From NCBI GenBank assembly GCA_023055425.1, contig JALGPY010000002.1:119238088-119302087 (forward strand): DNA of 64,000 nucleotides, in the 5' to 3' direction. The notes beneath the pieces are model-generated. The model was not told where the DNA came from. It did no database searches and was given only the letters and a program-made list of their open reading frames with translations. This document shows, in pieces, positions 12,243 to 24,793 of this stretch (the stretch's first letter is position 1; every line of letters starts with the position of its first letter). The stretch comes from Linanthus parryae (taxonomy: Eukaryota; Streptophyta; Magnoliopsida; Ericales; Polemoniaceae). Position numbers and translations under genes: made by a program.

Positions 12243-13751
12243 CTATGACCAGTTATCCTTCTTTGACTTTCCTGTCCACCAGCCATCTGAGCTTCTTGCA
12301 TTCCCTTGTCGGGTGCTTGACTTTCCATGGAATTTGTACCATCTGAGATCCTGTAGTTTCTCTCTAGTGGGTTTATGCTCTAACGCGGGCAGAATTCCAT
12401 CTCTTCGCCAATTCTTGCAAAGCATGATCGCGTCTTCGATCGAGCACGGCAGAGGCGGTGCCTCCCGGGATGCAGTTCGCTGCTGATTGTGAGGAGACGA
12501 CATTACATTTACCTCCACCTCCCGCCCGGCGCTTGTAACTTAATCTCCCAATCTTGAAGCCAGAGCTAGCTGGCGCGCGGTCGTGAGTGTTCTTCTTCCT
12601 CATCTTCTCCATCAGTGGCTCAATGTTCCTGGTGCAGTCAATAAACTTCGAGAACGTAGGCATGTTCAGATTGATCAACATACCTTTGTATTCATCACGC
12701 ATGCCCTATAGGCATATCTCCACTAGGCGGCCTTCTGAGACCTCATCGATGTATTTCAGAGATCTGACTCTGAACTTCTTGATAAAGGCGACCCCTTCTC
12801 CGTCCTGCTTCTGGTACATGCGGGAGAGGTGGATAGTGGTGACCTTATCTTCTACTTGGAAGAATTTGGTGTAGAATTTCTTCACCATATCTTCCCACGT
12901 TTTGACAGACCCTGCCTCGAGGGTTCTGTACCACTTGTATACGACAGCCCCCAGAGACTTGGGGAATTCGCGCATCAGCATCCTAGTGTCAACTCCATGT
13001 GGTCCCATCAGATCAATGAACCTCATTACATGTTCGTGTTCATTCCCACTGACTTCATAAAACTTCTCCCATTTGGGCGCCTTGTACCCAGCAGGATTGG
13101 GCATTAAGTATATATCCTGCGGGATGGGAGGCACGCAGTCGACTTTTGGGATAACAGTGTCTGCAAAGCTCTGATTCGCTTCTCTAGGGCTAAGACGCTG
13201 GCGGGAGTACTTCCTCCGGAAGTTAATCACGGTGTTGCGGTGAAACCCGGGATGTATGGAATATTTGGATTGTAGGGAGGCCGAGGTGGGAGTGCGTAAC
13301 TTCCATGAGTTCCGTTCACGAGCGCGGGCAACACGGAGTACGTAGAAGGATTCCCGGTGGATGTCAGGGACGAGCCTGATTGAAGCCTTGGCGTCTGGGC
13401 CGTAGGGCCATTAGGCAGGAAAGCTTGCGGGTTTGGCAGGACGGGCGTGTGCACAACAGATGTGGCGGGTACCCCTGATAGAGGCAACTGAGTTGCCGGT
13501 GATGGGACCGATGCTCCTTGGGCAGTGTTCTGATCAAGGCCCCCCCAGATTGCCATGATCTCGGTAATTCGAACGGACTGAGCCTGCATGGCTTCCGCCG
13601 GGCTTTGAATTGTGGCTTGCAACTCCTCTAAAGAGGGCCGATTTCCCATAATCGTTTGAGTGTTTGTGTTAGTGTTGGGGGTCTCTTCCCCCTGATTGTC
13701 ATCCCTCAAAGGAAATTGGTATCCCTCACAACGATTAGCTTCAAGAGACAT
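12243..13751 (-). pseudogene. Tat gypsy gag, frame-broken
   Basis: The start is best taken as ATG at 13751 (MSLEANRCEGYQFP); the upstream in-frame ATG at 13775 lies in sequence shared with the copia leader. A Pro/Ser-rich N-terminal region is followed by the Retrotrans_gag core at about 13230-12706. That core has MRFIDLMGPHG, FPKSLGAVVYKWYRTL, TWEDMVKKFYTKFF and FIKKFRVRSLKYI. The C-terminal part (12702-12243) is in another frame and includes WCKFH-like knuckle remnants (LRWYKFHGKSSTR). At least two frame breaks are present. Confidence 0.88.
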
Positions 13752-13754
13752 GGT

Positions 13755-13913
13755 AGCTAGGCAGTTAAAATCCAATTTTAACGCGCTTGGTCAATTTTAA
13801 TTATTTTTGGATATGCTAGGGTTAAAACAGTCCAAAAGGGTTCTGCATGGCTTTGGAAGAAACCCTAAAGGGGTGCCACAAGGCCTAGGGGCCGGCCAGC
13901 CCTAGGATGCAAG
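13755..13913 (-). repeat. copia-leader-like segment upstream of Tat gag
   Basis: The sequence gttaaaatccaattttaacg and about 150 bp following it match the leader of both copia elements (58855-59050 and 2104-2290). It ends on one side 3-4 bp from the Tat gag start and on the other at the LTR inserted at 13919. It contains no PBS. Confidence 0.8.
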
Positions 13914-13918
13914 GTCAA

Positions 13919-15527
13919 TGATACGATCTCTGCAAGTGTACAGTTATCGCTCCAGTAATATATGTGGAAGATAGGGCCGTCGAATCCCAGAGGACTTATT
14001 GTGAATCAATTAGGATGATTAACTTCTTGTGGGCAAACAATTTGATTTTTCTAATAACTAAGAAAAATAAATAAAAACACAATTATTTATAAAGAGAGTA
14101 AAGTGATGAGACAAATATCCGAATTTTCTCTAGGTTCACTAAGTTTCCACCGTTAACGAATTACGTTCTGAAAGACATATGAGGATTTAATTTGCCAAAC
14201 GAGCACTAATGATAACAGAGTTACGAAGCTATCTTTCTCTGTCCACGTCAAATTACAATTGAGTTACCAAGTTCTAATTACCCGTAAAACATATAATGAC
14301 GATCATCTAATTCTACTCAACGTTCACTGTCGGTGGTTGATTTCTCTGACCTATGACTACGTGCTTAATTCAATTATCCGGGTAATTCGTTTCTTTCACT
14401 AATCAATTACCTATGATATTCCTACTGCAACGTCTCACAATAGCAAGATAGATTGAGAGCATGAATTAATCATAGCAAACAAGAACATCATCAATTAAGT
14501 TTAAGAAAAACGTGAATCAAACTCATAATTCGCCAAAAACTGCTTCAAACCCTAGCTACCATTGAGAAATCCCGATATCAAACTTAGCTACTGCGATACA
14601 TGATCAGCAATGACAAGTTTACATTGATCATGATAAAAAAAATGAAAATGATAGAGAAGAGAGATCAAACGATGGAATCCTCGCTCTCGCGACTAATTCC
14701 AAGCTCCAAGTCTTCCTCCAATGTGTTCTTCCTAGTCTCCAGCAGCCTACTCTACCTCTAGATCTTAAAAAACGTGATGTATAGGGATGGGCACGATTTT
14801 TAATGTATTTTGGTCGAATTTGCAATTCAGCCCCTCTAGTTTGCAATTCTCGGACAAATTTCATAAGCTGATCTTGCGCGGGCCTTTTCTCCCTCATTCG
14901 GACTCTGTTTTGGGCCTATATTCTATCGTTGGAAAGACCTGAATGTATACTTCCGAATGGTGTAGGACTTTCTCCAAAATTTTATATGTATCTCCAGGTA
15001 CATCCCGAAGAGTGCACACTGGTCCAGTGAACTTTTCCAGCTTTTCTCCGTTTTTGCGTCGTCTTCGCCGGACCACAACTTTCTCGTCCAGCCTTTGATT
15101 GAGATCCGTGACCTATCGTTGGAAATTTCTTTGAGTCTACTTTCATTTGGAACTGGTCTCACTATAGCAGGTCGTGTAAAATTCAAGATATCATCAAAAT
15201 AGTGAAGGTTGTCACTTTTGCTCCTCTAGTTTCCCTTCTCTTTATTCTTCATGACTTCCGAAGCTCGTTTCTTCTATCGAAATGCTCCTCGCGTGTCTTA
15301 TTCCTGCAAATCACAACACCAACACACCCGTGAAGATCAAATGTGATAAAATACATCAAATCACATGTAAAATATTGCAAGAAACGCCCGGACTTCACAT
15401 TTAAGCTCTAAAACTCATTTATGCTCATTTTCTCATACTTTGGATTGAAACTCATCACTTTCCACCGAAACGCACACAAATTAGCAGTGAATCAGTATAT
15501 ATTATAACTCCAACTACGTAGTTATCA
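13919..15527 (-). repeat. Athila-like gypsy LTR (3' LTR of a minus-strand element)
   Basis: This 1609-bp segment has TG...CA ends (tgatacgatctctgcaag ... tacgtagttatca). On the minus strand it begins TGATAACTACG right after a purine-rich tract GGCAAGTGTAGGGGTATTT (15528-15546), the PPT/LTR junction seen in Athila/Retand-type elements. The opposite end has the 'gcaagtgtacag ... tcgaatcccagagga' motif seen at such LTR ends. No coding domain is attached in this window, so the lineage is inferred. Confidence 0.65.
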
Positions 15528-16126
15528 AATACCCCTACACTTGCCATTTGCGCTTCCCGAGCAAAGTCTCATCTACTGCATCTAATTGTCTACTAGACAA
15601 CAAGACTCAAACGACTCAACATGACTCGATCTTAAACACATAAAAGCTTTAAAATTCTTTATTTTTGTTGAGATCAGGCAATTTCAATAACATAGACTGA
15701 TGCTCATGGATGATGAAAAAGTTAGACAAGAGGTGTGAAGCGCAACTAAATTCGACAACAAGTAATTCCCCATAGTTAGTATAGAAATATTAACATTACT
15801 ATAAAGAACAACTTACCACTTCATGTGTGCTGATAAAAACAAGAGGCTAACCAAGGCTAAGCCACATTCACAGTCCGAGCTCCTATTCCGTTAATGGTCA
15901 AATATGATGAGGCTTAAGGACAAAAATGATATAACTTGTATGAAGCAAAAAATCCTAAAGCGTCACATAAACTCACCGAATTTCATATCTCACACCCCCT
16001 CACCTTGATGATAGGAATCCACGACCCGAATTTCACCGACTCCAGCCCTCAATCCCCTCAAACCCCGGTACCATGTCAATCACGTGGCCATCGCAGAGAA
16101 TGACGTGTAATACTCAAGTCTTTATT
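15528..16126 (-). repeat. 3' untranslated remnant of the Athila-like element
   Basis: This is 599 bp without a gene. It begins with the PPT and a 'gactttgctcgggaagcgc' motif that precedes the PPT in such elements. It is cut off at 16127, where a chromovirus LTR starts. Confidence 0.5.
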
Positions 16127-19106
16127 TGTAACACCCCTCGTTCCCCATACTTTCCGTTCCGGACCGGAGATCCCAGGAGGGTGCTACTCAAAATGAAGCG
16201 GCGGAAATCGAGAACAAAACATGCCATAATTATATATTACAAATCATAGTGTCTCCAAAAGTGAAATATTACATACTATTACACAAAGATGAACATCGTC
16301 TAGGTGAATCATTTATTTAAAGATACTAATACCACTAGATGAGTCTGCGAACCCCTTAAGCCGAGCTCCCATCACCTAGACCTGCAGGGGGAAATAAAAG
16401 AAGACCGCAGTTTTCCAAAGTCAGCAAGAAATGTTGAGTAAGTAAACACCCCAACGTGTAAACAGATAAAAGGCATATTTTTATTTAAAGAACATGAATA
16501 GTTAAAGGAAAATAGGTACATGAATGCAATTGACCAAATATGAAATGATATAAATTCTTGATATCCTCAACACCCTGTCGTTTATATTTCAATGGAATAT
16601 TTTCTAATCCATAAGTTCAGCCCCTCTTAGGGGGGTATACTCCCATAATGTTACTCCATTAAGGATGATAATTCCATAAATCTGCCCCACTTAGGGGGGG
16701 GGGGGGGTATACTCTCACAATACTGAACAATATTTCTTTTTTTCATTTCTCTGGAAGATCCACGATTCATAATTAATGGTGGTGGGAACAACCAATCAAT
16801 CACAATACAATTTTCAAGGAATCGTGGAGGCACGTTGCCAAAATTTCAATTCAAGCACGCATACCATAAATCATATTTTGAGACGTGAAAATCGTAAAAA
16901 TAATTAGACACGAAAGGATGACGGCACACTAGGTTAGGCATGTGTACTCACCTCAAGTAGGGAGACAATTATCCCAACAAAGCTTCTACGGATATACGTA
17001 GCCCTCGTCTACAAACTCTTAATCTATAATTTGTAATTCCTAAATTAATTACAAGTTTAATCGTGCAAGTAAGCTATGCAAAATGTTCTAATTCCTAACG
17101 AGTTTCATTTGAAATTACCCCATTACCCATTAATTATTAGCGTGCCACTTTTTAACAAATTTTTGCCAAAATAATTATTTTCCTCATAATATATTCCAAA
17201 TAACATAAATACTAACATTTAAAAATTATTAAGTAAGAAAATCGCATATTAAATTTATACATTCACATTTAAGAAATAATAGTTTATTGTACAACCTATT
17301 TATTTGTAAGCGACCACAAAATTAAATTCAAGCTTATTTAATTATAGCTATTTTTTTTTTTGAGATAAAATTATAACTATTCATTTATCATAAAATGTAC
17401 ATATATACTATAAAATGACTAAAATTATAAACAAATTTCACAAAACGTTTATTTGAGGAAGTAATATGTTATACATAATTATAACGTTATGTTGAAGTAA
17501 TGATTTATAATATCTACGAATAATCAAGTTTTATCTATTTATAAATAGAGGAATTTTCTTAAAAGTTATTTTCCTATTTAAATTTCCAACTTATTTTATT
17601 TTATCAACATTAAGCAAACAACATATTTTACTCAAAACACTAATTTATAAGTACTTGAAATATTTATTTAACAAGACATATTTTTATGTTGCCTATTTTA
17701 AAGGGTAACTACAACATTTTATATTAATTAATACATATATAATTTTAATAGAAAAACTTCTTTTATATAATTAAAACAATAACTACAAATGTTAGAAATT
17801 AATTCTAATACAAAAATTGCATTTTTTATTTTATATTTATATGCAGTTTGTATAAACAACAACCATATCCCTCAAGTTCTCATAAATGACATATAATCAC
17901 CTCCCACTAATATTAACAGTTTTCAAATGTGACAGTTCATACCCTTCAAGTTTCAGAAAGTACAAATACTACCCCCCAACATGAACAAAAGCATAAATTT
18001 CTCAACCCGACAACCCGATTCGATCTAGAGCTAACAAAATCGTATTTCGATGATCAAAAATGATTCAAGGAGTGATTTAGGAGTTACCCAAGCGAAAAAT
18101 CGCGAGAAACAGTCAAGAATTCGGTCCGGTTGAGTTCGCTGTCGAGGTGGCCGGCGGTGATGAACGAATCCGGCGATTGAGGCGTCCTTGTCTTCGATTG
18201 GCAGCGGTTACAGCTTCCTCGAACCTCTAGGAGTCGATTAGGATCGATTTTAGAGAGTGGGTAGCGTCGGATGGTTAGGGCTAAGCTTCACGCCGGCGTT
18301 AATGGAGGTCGATGGCGACGTGGTGGCTCCGGGGCATTTCTGCAACGACTTGCTGCTGCTTTGGCTTCTCCTTGGCTCGAAATAGGGAGGGGAGGTGAGT
18401 GATTGGGTTGAAACGAGGGAGAGAGAGAGTTGTGGTGGCGGCGGCGTGCTCGTCGGGGATGGCAGCGGCTTGAGCCGCTGTTGTTTCTGCTGGGTTCTCG
18501 CCGGAGATAACAAGGAGAAGGGATACAGAGAGAGAGGTTAGAGGGTGGTGAGGGAGAGAGAGAGAGATCTGTGGGGTGTGGTGGTGGTTTCCCGTAGGGG
18601 ACTTCGCCGCCCGCCACGGGTGGCTGGCGGCGAAGGTGCTGCTGCTCCTACTACTAGGCAGATGGGGGAGAAGCAAGAGTGAGAGAGGTTAGGAGGAGGA
18701 GGAATGGGTGGTGGAGATGGGGGTGGTTTCATCGTTGGTGGAGGCTACGGTGGTGGTGGTCGTGGGTGTGAGGAGGAGGAAGAAGAACAATGAAGAATAT
18801 AAAGAAGGAGAAGAATGTGTGAGAGAGAGAGAGAGAGGGAGAGTTACGTGAGAGATAGAGAGAGTTGTCTTGGGGATTGTGGGTACTACCGAAAAACGGG
18901 AGGGGATTTTTTTTCATTATTATTTAATTTCCACTTGCCTATTTACCCACTAGGTTTTAGGGTTTTATCCAATTACAACTACAACCCCCCTTTATTTGCT
19001 ACTTTATGTTCTCTTAAACTACAACCACATCCCCGTTTAGCGTATATTTAACATCTAGACGTCACAAAAGTCAATAATTACCCATAAATTAAAACAGGGT
19101 ATTACA
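16127..19106 (-). repeat. Chromovirus (Ty3/gypsy) 3' LTR, ~2.98 kb
   Basis: It has TG...CA ends (tgtaacacccctcg ... acagggtattaca). On the minus strand it is preceded by the polypurine tract TTAAGGGGGGAAGGA (19107-19122). The interior includes an AT-rich stretch (17.1-17.9 kb) and a GA/GGT-rich stretch (18.3-18.9 kb). The short reading frames in the GA-rich stretch are compositional, not genes. A second matching LTR is not in the window because the 5' part of the element is missing. Confidence 0.82.
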
Positions 19107-19371
19107 TCCTTCCCCCCTTAAATAGAGCTTCGTCCTCGAAGCTTAAATCAAACGTTAAAACAATTGTTCATCGCAAATACATGATCTCCATATTTACTTA
19201 GCATAAGATATAATGAAATTCAAATCTAAAGTGATAGGCAAATTTCTGTAAAAATTATTTTATTAATACGGCACGTGATATTATATTCTAATAATTTATG
19301 TGATGAGGTTATGATGTGAAAATTTAAAGGGTTACATCCTTTCCCCCTTAGGAGAGTGACGTCCCCGGAAC
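19107..19371 (-). other. Chromovirus 3' UTR and PPT
   Basis: This is non-coding sequence between the pol stop and the LTR. It contains TTAAGGGGGGAAGGA at the LTR edge and a similar purine run at 19336-19352 (aaggggggaaaggatg on the minus strand). No gene is visible. Confidence 0.65.
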
Positions 19372-20340
19372 TCAATTTACCTCGTCAAAGAGATGCAGAT
19401 ACTTTTTCCTCATATCATCCTCTGCTTCCCAAGTAGCCTCTTCCGTTTGATGGTTTGTCCATAGGACCTTTACTATCTTAACACTCTTGGTACGTGTGTC
19501 CCTTGTCTTGGTATCTAGGATCTTGACAGCGTGCTCCTCGTAAGTCAAAGACGGGTCTAACTCAATTGGTTCCGGATCCAACACGTGGATTGAGTCAGGT
19601 ACATACTTCTTCAGTTGCGATACGTGAAAGACGTTGTGTACTCATCCCAAATTAGAAGGTAGGTCTAGTCGGTACGCCACTTCTCCAATTCTCTTCAAGA
19701 TGTCATATGGGCCGATAAACTTTGGGCTCAGTTTCCCTTTCTGATTGAATCTTGTCACTCCTTTTGTAGGAAAAACCTTTAGAAACGCTTTTTCACCCAC
19801 TTGAAATTATAATGGTCTCCTTTTCTGATCTGCATAGGACTTTTGTCTGTCTTGGGCTACCTTCATTCTTTTCTGGATAAGTCTCACATAGTCGGTCATT
19901 TCTTCGATAATTTTTGGGCCTATAATCACTGTCTCACTGATGTCACTCCAACACAGAGGTGTTCGACACTTCCTCCCATACAAAGCCTCGTGTGGTGCCA
20001 TGCCGATGCTGGCGTGGTAGCTGTTGTTATATGAGAATTCTATTAGCGGTAGCTTGTCGACCCATGAACCTTGGAAGTCCATGACACAAGCCCTTAGCAT
20101 GTCCTCCAATGTCTGAATCGTTCTTTCTGTTTTTCCATCCGTGGCTGGGTGGAATGCCGTGTTGAAACGTAATTGGGTCCCCATTGCTTCCTGAAGCACC
20201 TTCCAGAAATGAGAGAGAAAGTTAGGGTCTCTGTCAGAAATTATCGAGCTTGGAACTCCATGATATCTCACTATGTTTTTGACATACGCGTCTGCTCTCT
20301 GCTCCACGTTCTACGTATCCTTCATCGGGATGAACCTCGT
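19372..20340 (-). pseudogene. Chromovirus integrase C-terminal half and chromodomain
   Basis: Integrase core residues at 20307-19807 include HGVPSSIISDRDPNFLSHFW and FHPATDGKTERTIQTLEDML (usual DGQTERTIQTLED), then FSYNNSYHASIGMAPHEALY. A chromodomain follows at about 19640-19372: KILDTKTRDTRTKSVKIVKV, LWTNHQTEEATWE, stop after LFDEVN. The chromodomain places the element among plant chromoviruses (Tekay/Del-like). Stops near 20310 and 19800 break the frame. The N-terminal half of integrase continues at 22186 beyond an inserted solo LTR. Confidence 0.9.
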
Positions 20341-22185
20341 TGTTAACAACTTAAAATCACATATTTTAGTAGGTTAATGAACTCTTCATAACTTGCTAAT
20401 ATGTGTAATCTATCTATTTTATCTCTCTTTCTAGACTTATGCTTGTTTTCGTAGTTTTGGTTGCTTTTATCTTGTTTCGTAGGAAAAGACATGCTTTGGA
20501 ATACTAGAAGATAGCTTGGGAGAGCTTAAAATATAAAGTAAAGAGAGTTGGAGGGCTAATAGACATGAAGAAGGAATTAGAAGCGCCTAACTTGAACAGT
20601 TAAAGGTCCAAGGGAGAAGAAAAATGGAATTTTGAGGCCAAATATTGAAGACAAACCAAGTTAGAAGGCCAACGTTACATCAAAGGGCTTGCTTGAAGTC
20701 ATTTTAACGGAATTGGGGGCGTAATTGGAGTTTTACAAAGTTATAAAGAGCTATTTTGAAGGATTCCTAGCGGCTGGGGGGTCCTTATGCCTTAAAACTA
20801 CATGTAAGGGGGTATTTTAAAGCCCCCAACAAACAAGTGGGGGCCAAAGTTCAATTCATCCTAAACTTAAAACGTCTCACGCGCCTTCTCTCTCTCTATC
20901 GACGGGAACAAGAGAGACCCACGTTCTCCACCATTGTAACTTCACCCTAGCTCTTCAAAGCTCCACCCTAGCCTCAATTCTTCACCAAATTGGCTCAAAT
21001 TTGTCCCAAAACGCTTCCAAGACCGAGCTCTATCTATATAAACTCTCAGTTCAGCCCAATACACATAAAATCAAAAAGCCCCAATTCGACCTAGGGTTCA
21101 TGAAGGTTCCAAAAATCAATGATAGAGATGGATTGGGATGAATTGGAGGGTGGAGATGAGTCCTTGGAGGACAAGAAACCCTTCCCCACTGCCTATATAA
21201 TCCGAACTTGAAGAATGAAGAAACTCTCTCTCACCTCACAAAAAATCTTGGCCGAACCTATGATTCTCTCTCTTCTCTTGACCGATTTTTGGTTGTTCTT
21301 GGTGATTCCGTGCTCATTTTGAGCAAATTCGGAGCCAAGAACACCTAAGGGAAGAGTTGGGTCAGATTCAAGATTGTTCTTCATAGTGTTCTTCATTGTT
21401 CTTAGCTTGTTCTTCATTTTTTGGGTTACTTGGCTACTTTTAGTTGATGATTCTGGGTTACTTGGCTATTTTTAGTTGAAATTGAAGAATAGCTTGTGTA
21501 TCTTGAGCTTTAGTATGAATATAATGAAATCATCTTTGAAGATGCTTGATATCTCTTGTGTTGCACTCTCAAACATGAGTAGCTAAACTTGTTTGTTGGA
21601 TTGGTTGGTGATCCTAGTTGATTCATGAGACTCAAATACATTTGTGCTATGTGTTTTGGTGTTTGAGGGATTGAATTCTTGAGTTCTATGAGTTGAAATA
21701 GGAATCTCTATTGTGGCTTGATTGAGTATGTGGATTTCAATCGAAATAGGCATACTCAATGCTTGAGGCAACATTGATTTGGATTTCTCAATTTGAACTC
21801 ATGGATTGAACTCTCAAGCATATGAGTTGGTTGTTGAATTCGGGTCACATGAATCACTAGGAGATCCAATTGATCCAACTTTTCTCTTATTAGTTCTACA
21901 AAAAAATTCGCAATCTCTTTTTAATTGCCTAGATGTTTACTTAGTTTTTTTAAATTGTTTCACAAAAATCCTTGCTCCATCAAGTTTCACTTGGTGGATT
22001 TTGAAGATTGGCTAGCTAAAAAGCTTTTGAGAGATTTACTTTCATTGCGCTAGTTAGATTTAGTTTAGCTTGTTTCTTCATAATCAAGTGTGAAATCTCT
22101 CTTTCCCAATCCTTGCGGATTCGACCCCGGACATACCCGGGTACTACTTATAACGATAGTCCTATACTTGGGATTTCGTTGAACA
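20341..22185 (+). mobile_element. Solo LTR inserted in chromovirus integrase
   Basis: This 1845-bp segment has TG...CA ends (tgttaacaactt ... ttcgttgaaca) and splits the integrase exactly. It is flanked by CTCGT (20336-20340) on the left and CTCGC (22186-22190) on the right, a 5-bp target duplication with one mismatch. A TATA-like ctatctatataaac near 21030 and the end motif 'gattcgaccccggac' suggest plus orientation. No internal retroelement domains are present. Confidence 0.8.
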
Positions 22186-23912
22186 CTCGCCGTCTTGGTC
22201 AATCGGTCTACTACTACCCGAATCTGATTAAGTCCATTCGTTGATGTTGGCAATGCTGTCACAAAATCCATGGAAATGGAATCCCACTTCCAAACTGGTA
22301 CATCCAACGGCTGAATGAGGCCTTCCATTCTCTTGTGTTGAAACTTCACTTTCTGGCATGTTAGACATCGGGCTACGAATTCTGCTACTTCCTTCTTCAT
22401 GTTGGGCCACCAAAATGTCTTCTTCAAATCTTTGTAGAGTTTTTCGCCTCCACGGTGTACCGAATAAGGCGTGTTGTGCGCTTCACGCATCAATTTCTCC
22501 TTAGTTTCTGCACACTTCTGTGGTACACACCATCTTCCTTTGTAGCGTATGCTCCCATCCACGTGAATCTGAAAGTCTTAGGCTTGTCTTGCTGCAATCT
22601 TTTTCTTAATTCTCTCCATCTTAACATCTCCTGCTTGATTACTCCTTATTTCCTCAAAGAAGTATGGTACTGCTGTCATACTTCCAAGTAAGCTCTGTAC
22701 TCCTCCTTGATCCACAACTTCAATCTCGAGCTTTATGAATTCATGGCATAGCCATTCTTTAAAAACTATCATTGCGTTCAAGGCATGGCTCGCCTTTCGA
22801 CTCAATGCGTCAGCAACTATGTCTGCCTTCCCTTCGTGGTATTGGATGCGCAAGTCGTAGTCTTTTATGATTTCTAGCCATCTCCGTTGTCGGTTGTTCA
22901 GTTCCTTCTGCGTGAAGATGTACTTTAGGCTGCGGTGATCTGTGTAAAGCTTACAAACTGCTCCGTACAGGTGATGTCTCCATATCTTTAGCACGAAAAC
23001 AATTGCTGCTAACTCCAATTCGTGAGTAGCATACTTCTCCTCGTAGGGTTTCAGCTGTCTTGATGCATAGGCAATCACCCTTATGTCCTACATGAGTACG
23101 CATCCTAGCCCTTTCTTCGATGCATCGTTGTATGCCTCGAACTCGCCCGAATCATTCGGTAGAGCCAAAATTGGTGATATAGTTAGCTTTTCCTTCAGTC
23201 TTTGAAACGCTTCCTCGCAACTTTCGCTCTACTGATATTTTACTGCCTTCTTTGTTAGTGCTATCAGTGGCTTGGCAATCTTGAAGAAGTCCTTCACAAA
23301 ACGTCTGTAGTAACCTGCTAGGCCAAGGAAACTCCTTATCTCGGATACGTTCTTCGGTGTTGGCCAATCTTTGAATGCTGAAATCTTTCCTAGGTCCACT
23401 GACATTCCTTCTTTCGAGATGATGTGACCCAGAAATGGTACACGATCCAACAAAAACTCGCACTTTGACAGCTAAGCGTATAATCGTTCTTGTCTCAGTG
23501 TCTGCAACACTTCCCTGAGATGTTCCTCGTGATCTTCCTCGCTCTTCGAGTACACAAGAATGTCATTAATAAAGACGACAACGAATCGATCTAGAAATGG
23601 CCTCATCACTCGGTTTATCAAATCCATAAATACCGCAGGTGCATTGGTTAAACCGAAAGGCATCACAGTGAACTCTTAGTGGCCATATCTCGTTCTAAAG
23701 GTTGTCTTCGGGATATCATGCTCGGCTACCCGAAGCTGATGGTACCCTGATCTCAAATCAATCTTGGAGAAGACACTAGCCCCTTGTAATTGATCGAAAA
23801 GATCTTCAATCCGGGGTAGAGGGCACTTATTCTTTATGGTTGCACTGTTCAAGTCACAGTAGTCAATGCATAGCCTTAAGCTTCCATCTCTCTTCTTCAC
23901 AAAAAGCAGTGG
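22186..23912 (-). pseudogene. Chromovirus RT, RNase H and integrase N-terminus, broken
   Basis: RT occupies 23912-23472: [55 protein letters not shown] and [15 protein letters not shown]. The catalytic triplet there reads INDI instead of the usual IDDI. The thumb lies at 23453-23152. RNase H lies at 23078-22578 with [20 protein letters not shown] and [13 protein letters not shown]. The integrase zinc region and core start lie at 22562-22186: YSVHRGGEKLYKDLKKTFWW, CLTCQKVK, RVVVDRLTKT. Gag and protease are missing, as the RT is cut at its first block by an LTR starting at 23913. Confidence 0.9.
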
Positions 23913-24793
23913 TGTAACATCCCTGATTTTGGAAAGCATAAAATACTTAAATTTACTGTAAATATGTGTTTTTTACATAACCTGTTAGCATGCTTAATTT
24001 CTATTGTATACAGTGTAGTGGTTGTATTTCTGAAGCTTATATTACTTAAGTGAATTTTATGTTATTTAGTATCCTGATAGATGAACTCATAATTGTGAAA
24101 CTATTATAGTTAAGCTCGTCCAGAAATACACCAGAATTACTAATATCATCTTTAAACGCTAGATTAAGGATAAAAATATTTAGGGAATAATTAGTACTAA
24201 TCATTCTTTTAAGTGTTACTTAGCTTAGTTAATCATGATTAGTACATAATGACTTGTAGTATGTTAGCTTGTATATGTGTAAACTGTATGATGACACGTA
24301 GGGTGACACGTGTCACTGCCTTAGCCACTGTCTCAAATGCTTCTGACACATAACCCTGCTGCGTGTCGTCGCGTGGAAGCTTTCGTCACATGTGCGACAC
24401 GTGTCCTACTGCAAGTCAGATGATTCTGACACATAACCCACCTGCGTGTCACCGCCATAACCTCCGGCTCTGCATGCGTGACACCTATGCGACATGTGTC
24501 GCGACTCTGGCCTCTGAACCCTACATGAATGCCACATGTCCCTATGACACATCGGTACCTTATTGGTCCATCATTTCTATAAATAGGGTTGAGTGCTATA
24601 GTTATTTCTCATTCCAACTCGAGTTAGATATTGATAAGTGAGAGAGAGAGAGATACTGGAATTACTCTATTAGCCTCCTGCTCCGCATGCGTGACACATA
24701 TGCGACATGTGTCGTGACTCATGCCTCTGACATCTGCATGCCTGCCACGTGTCCCTATGGCACATCGATACCTGATTGGTCGTGACTCATGCC
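23913..24793 (+). repeat. Partial LTR (chromovirus-like), 5' end intact
   Basis: It begins tgtaacatccctgattttgg, a TGTAACA... start typical of plant gypsy LTRs, precisely at the break in the chromovirus RT. A promoter-like ctataaatagggttgag lies near 24577. A ~110-bp block (gcatgcgtgacac...gcgacatgtgtcg...) occurs at 24457-24565 and again at 24672-24782. The 3' end is lost where the tandem array begins. Confidence 0.6.

Noticed and set aside
18250..18917. Several overlapping Pro/Ser-rich open frames on the minus strand
   Set aside because: They lie in a GA/GGT-rich part of the chromovirus LTR, overlap in all frames, and have no domain.
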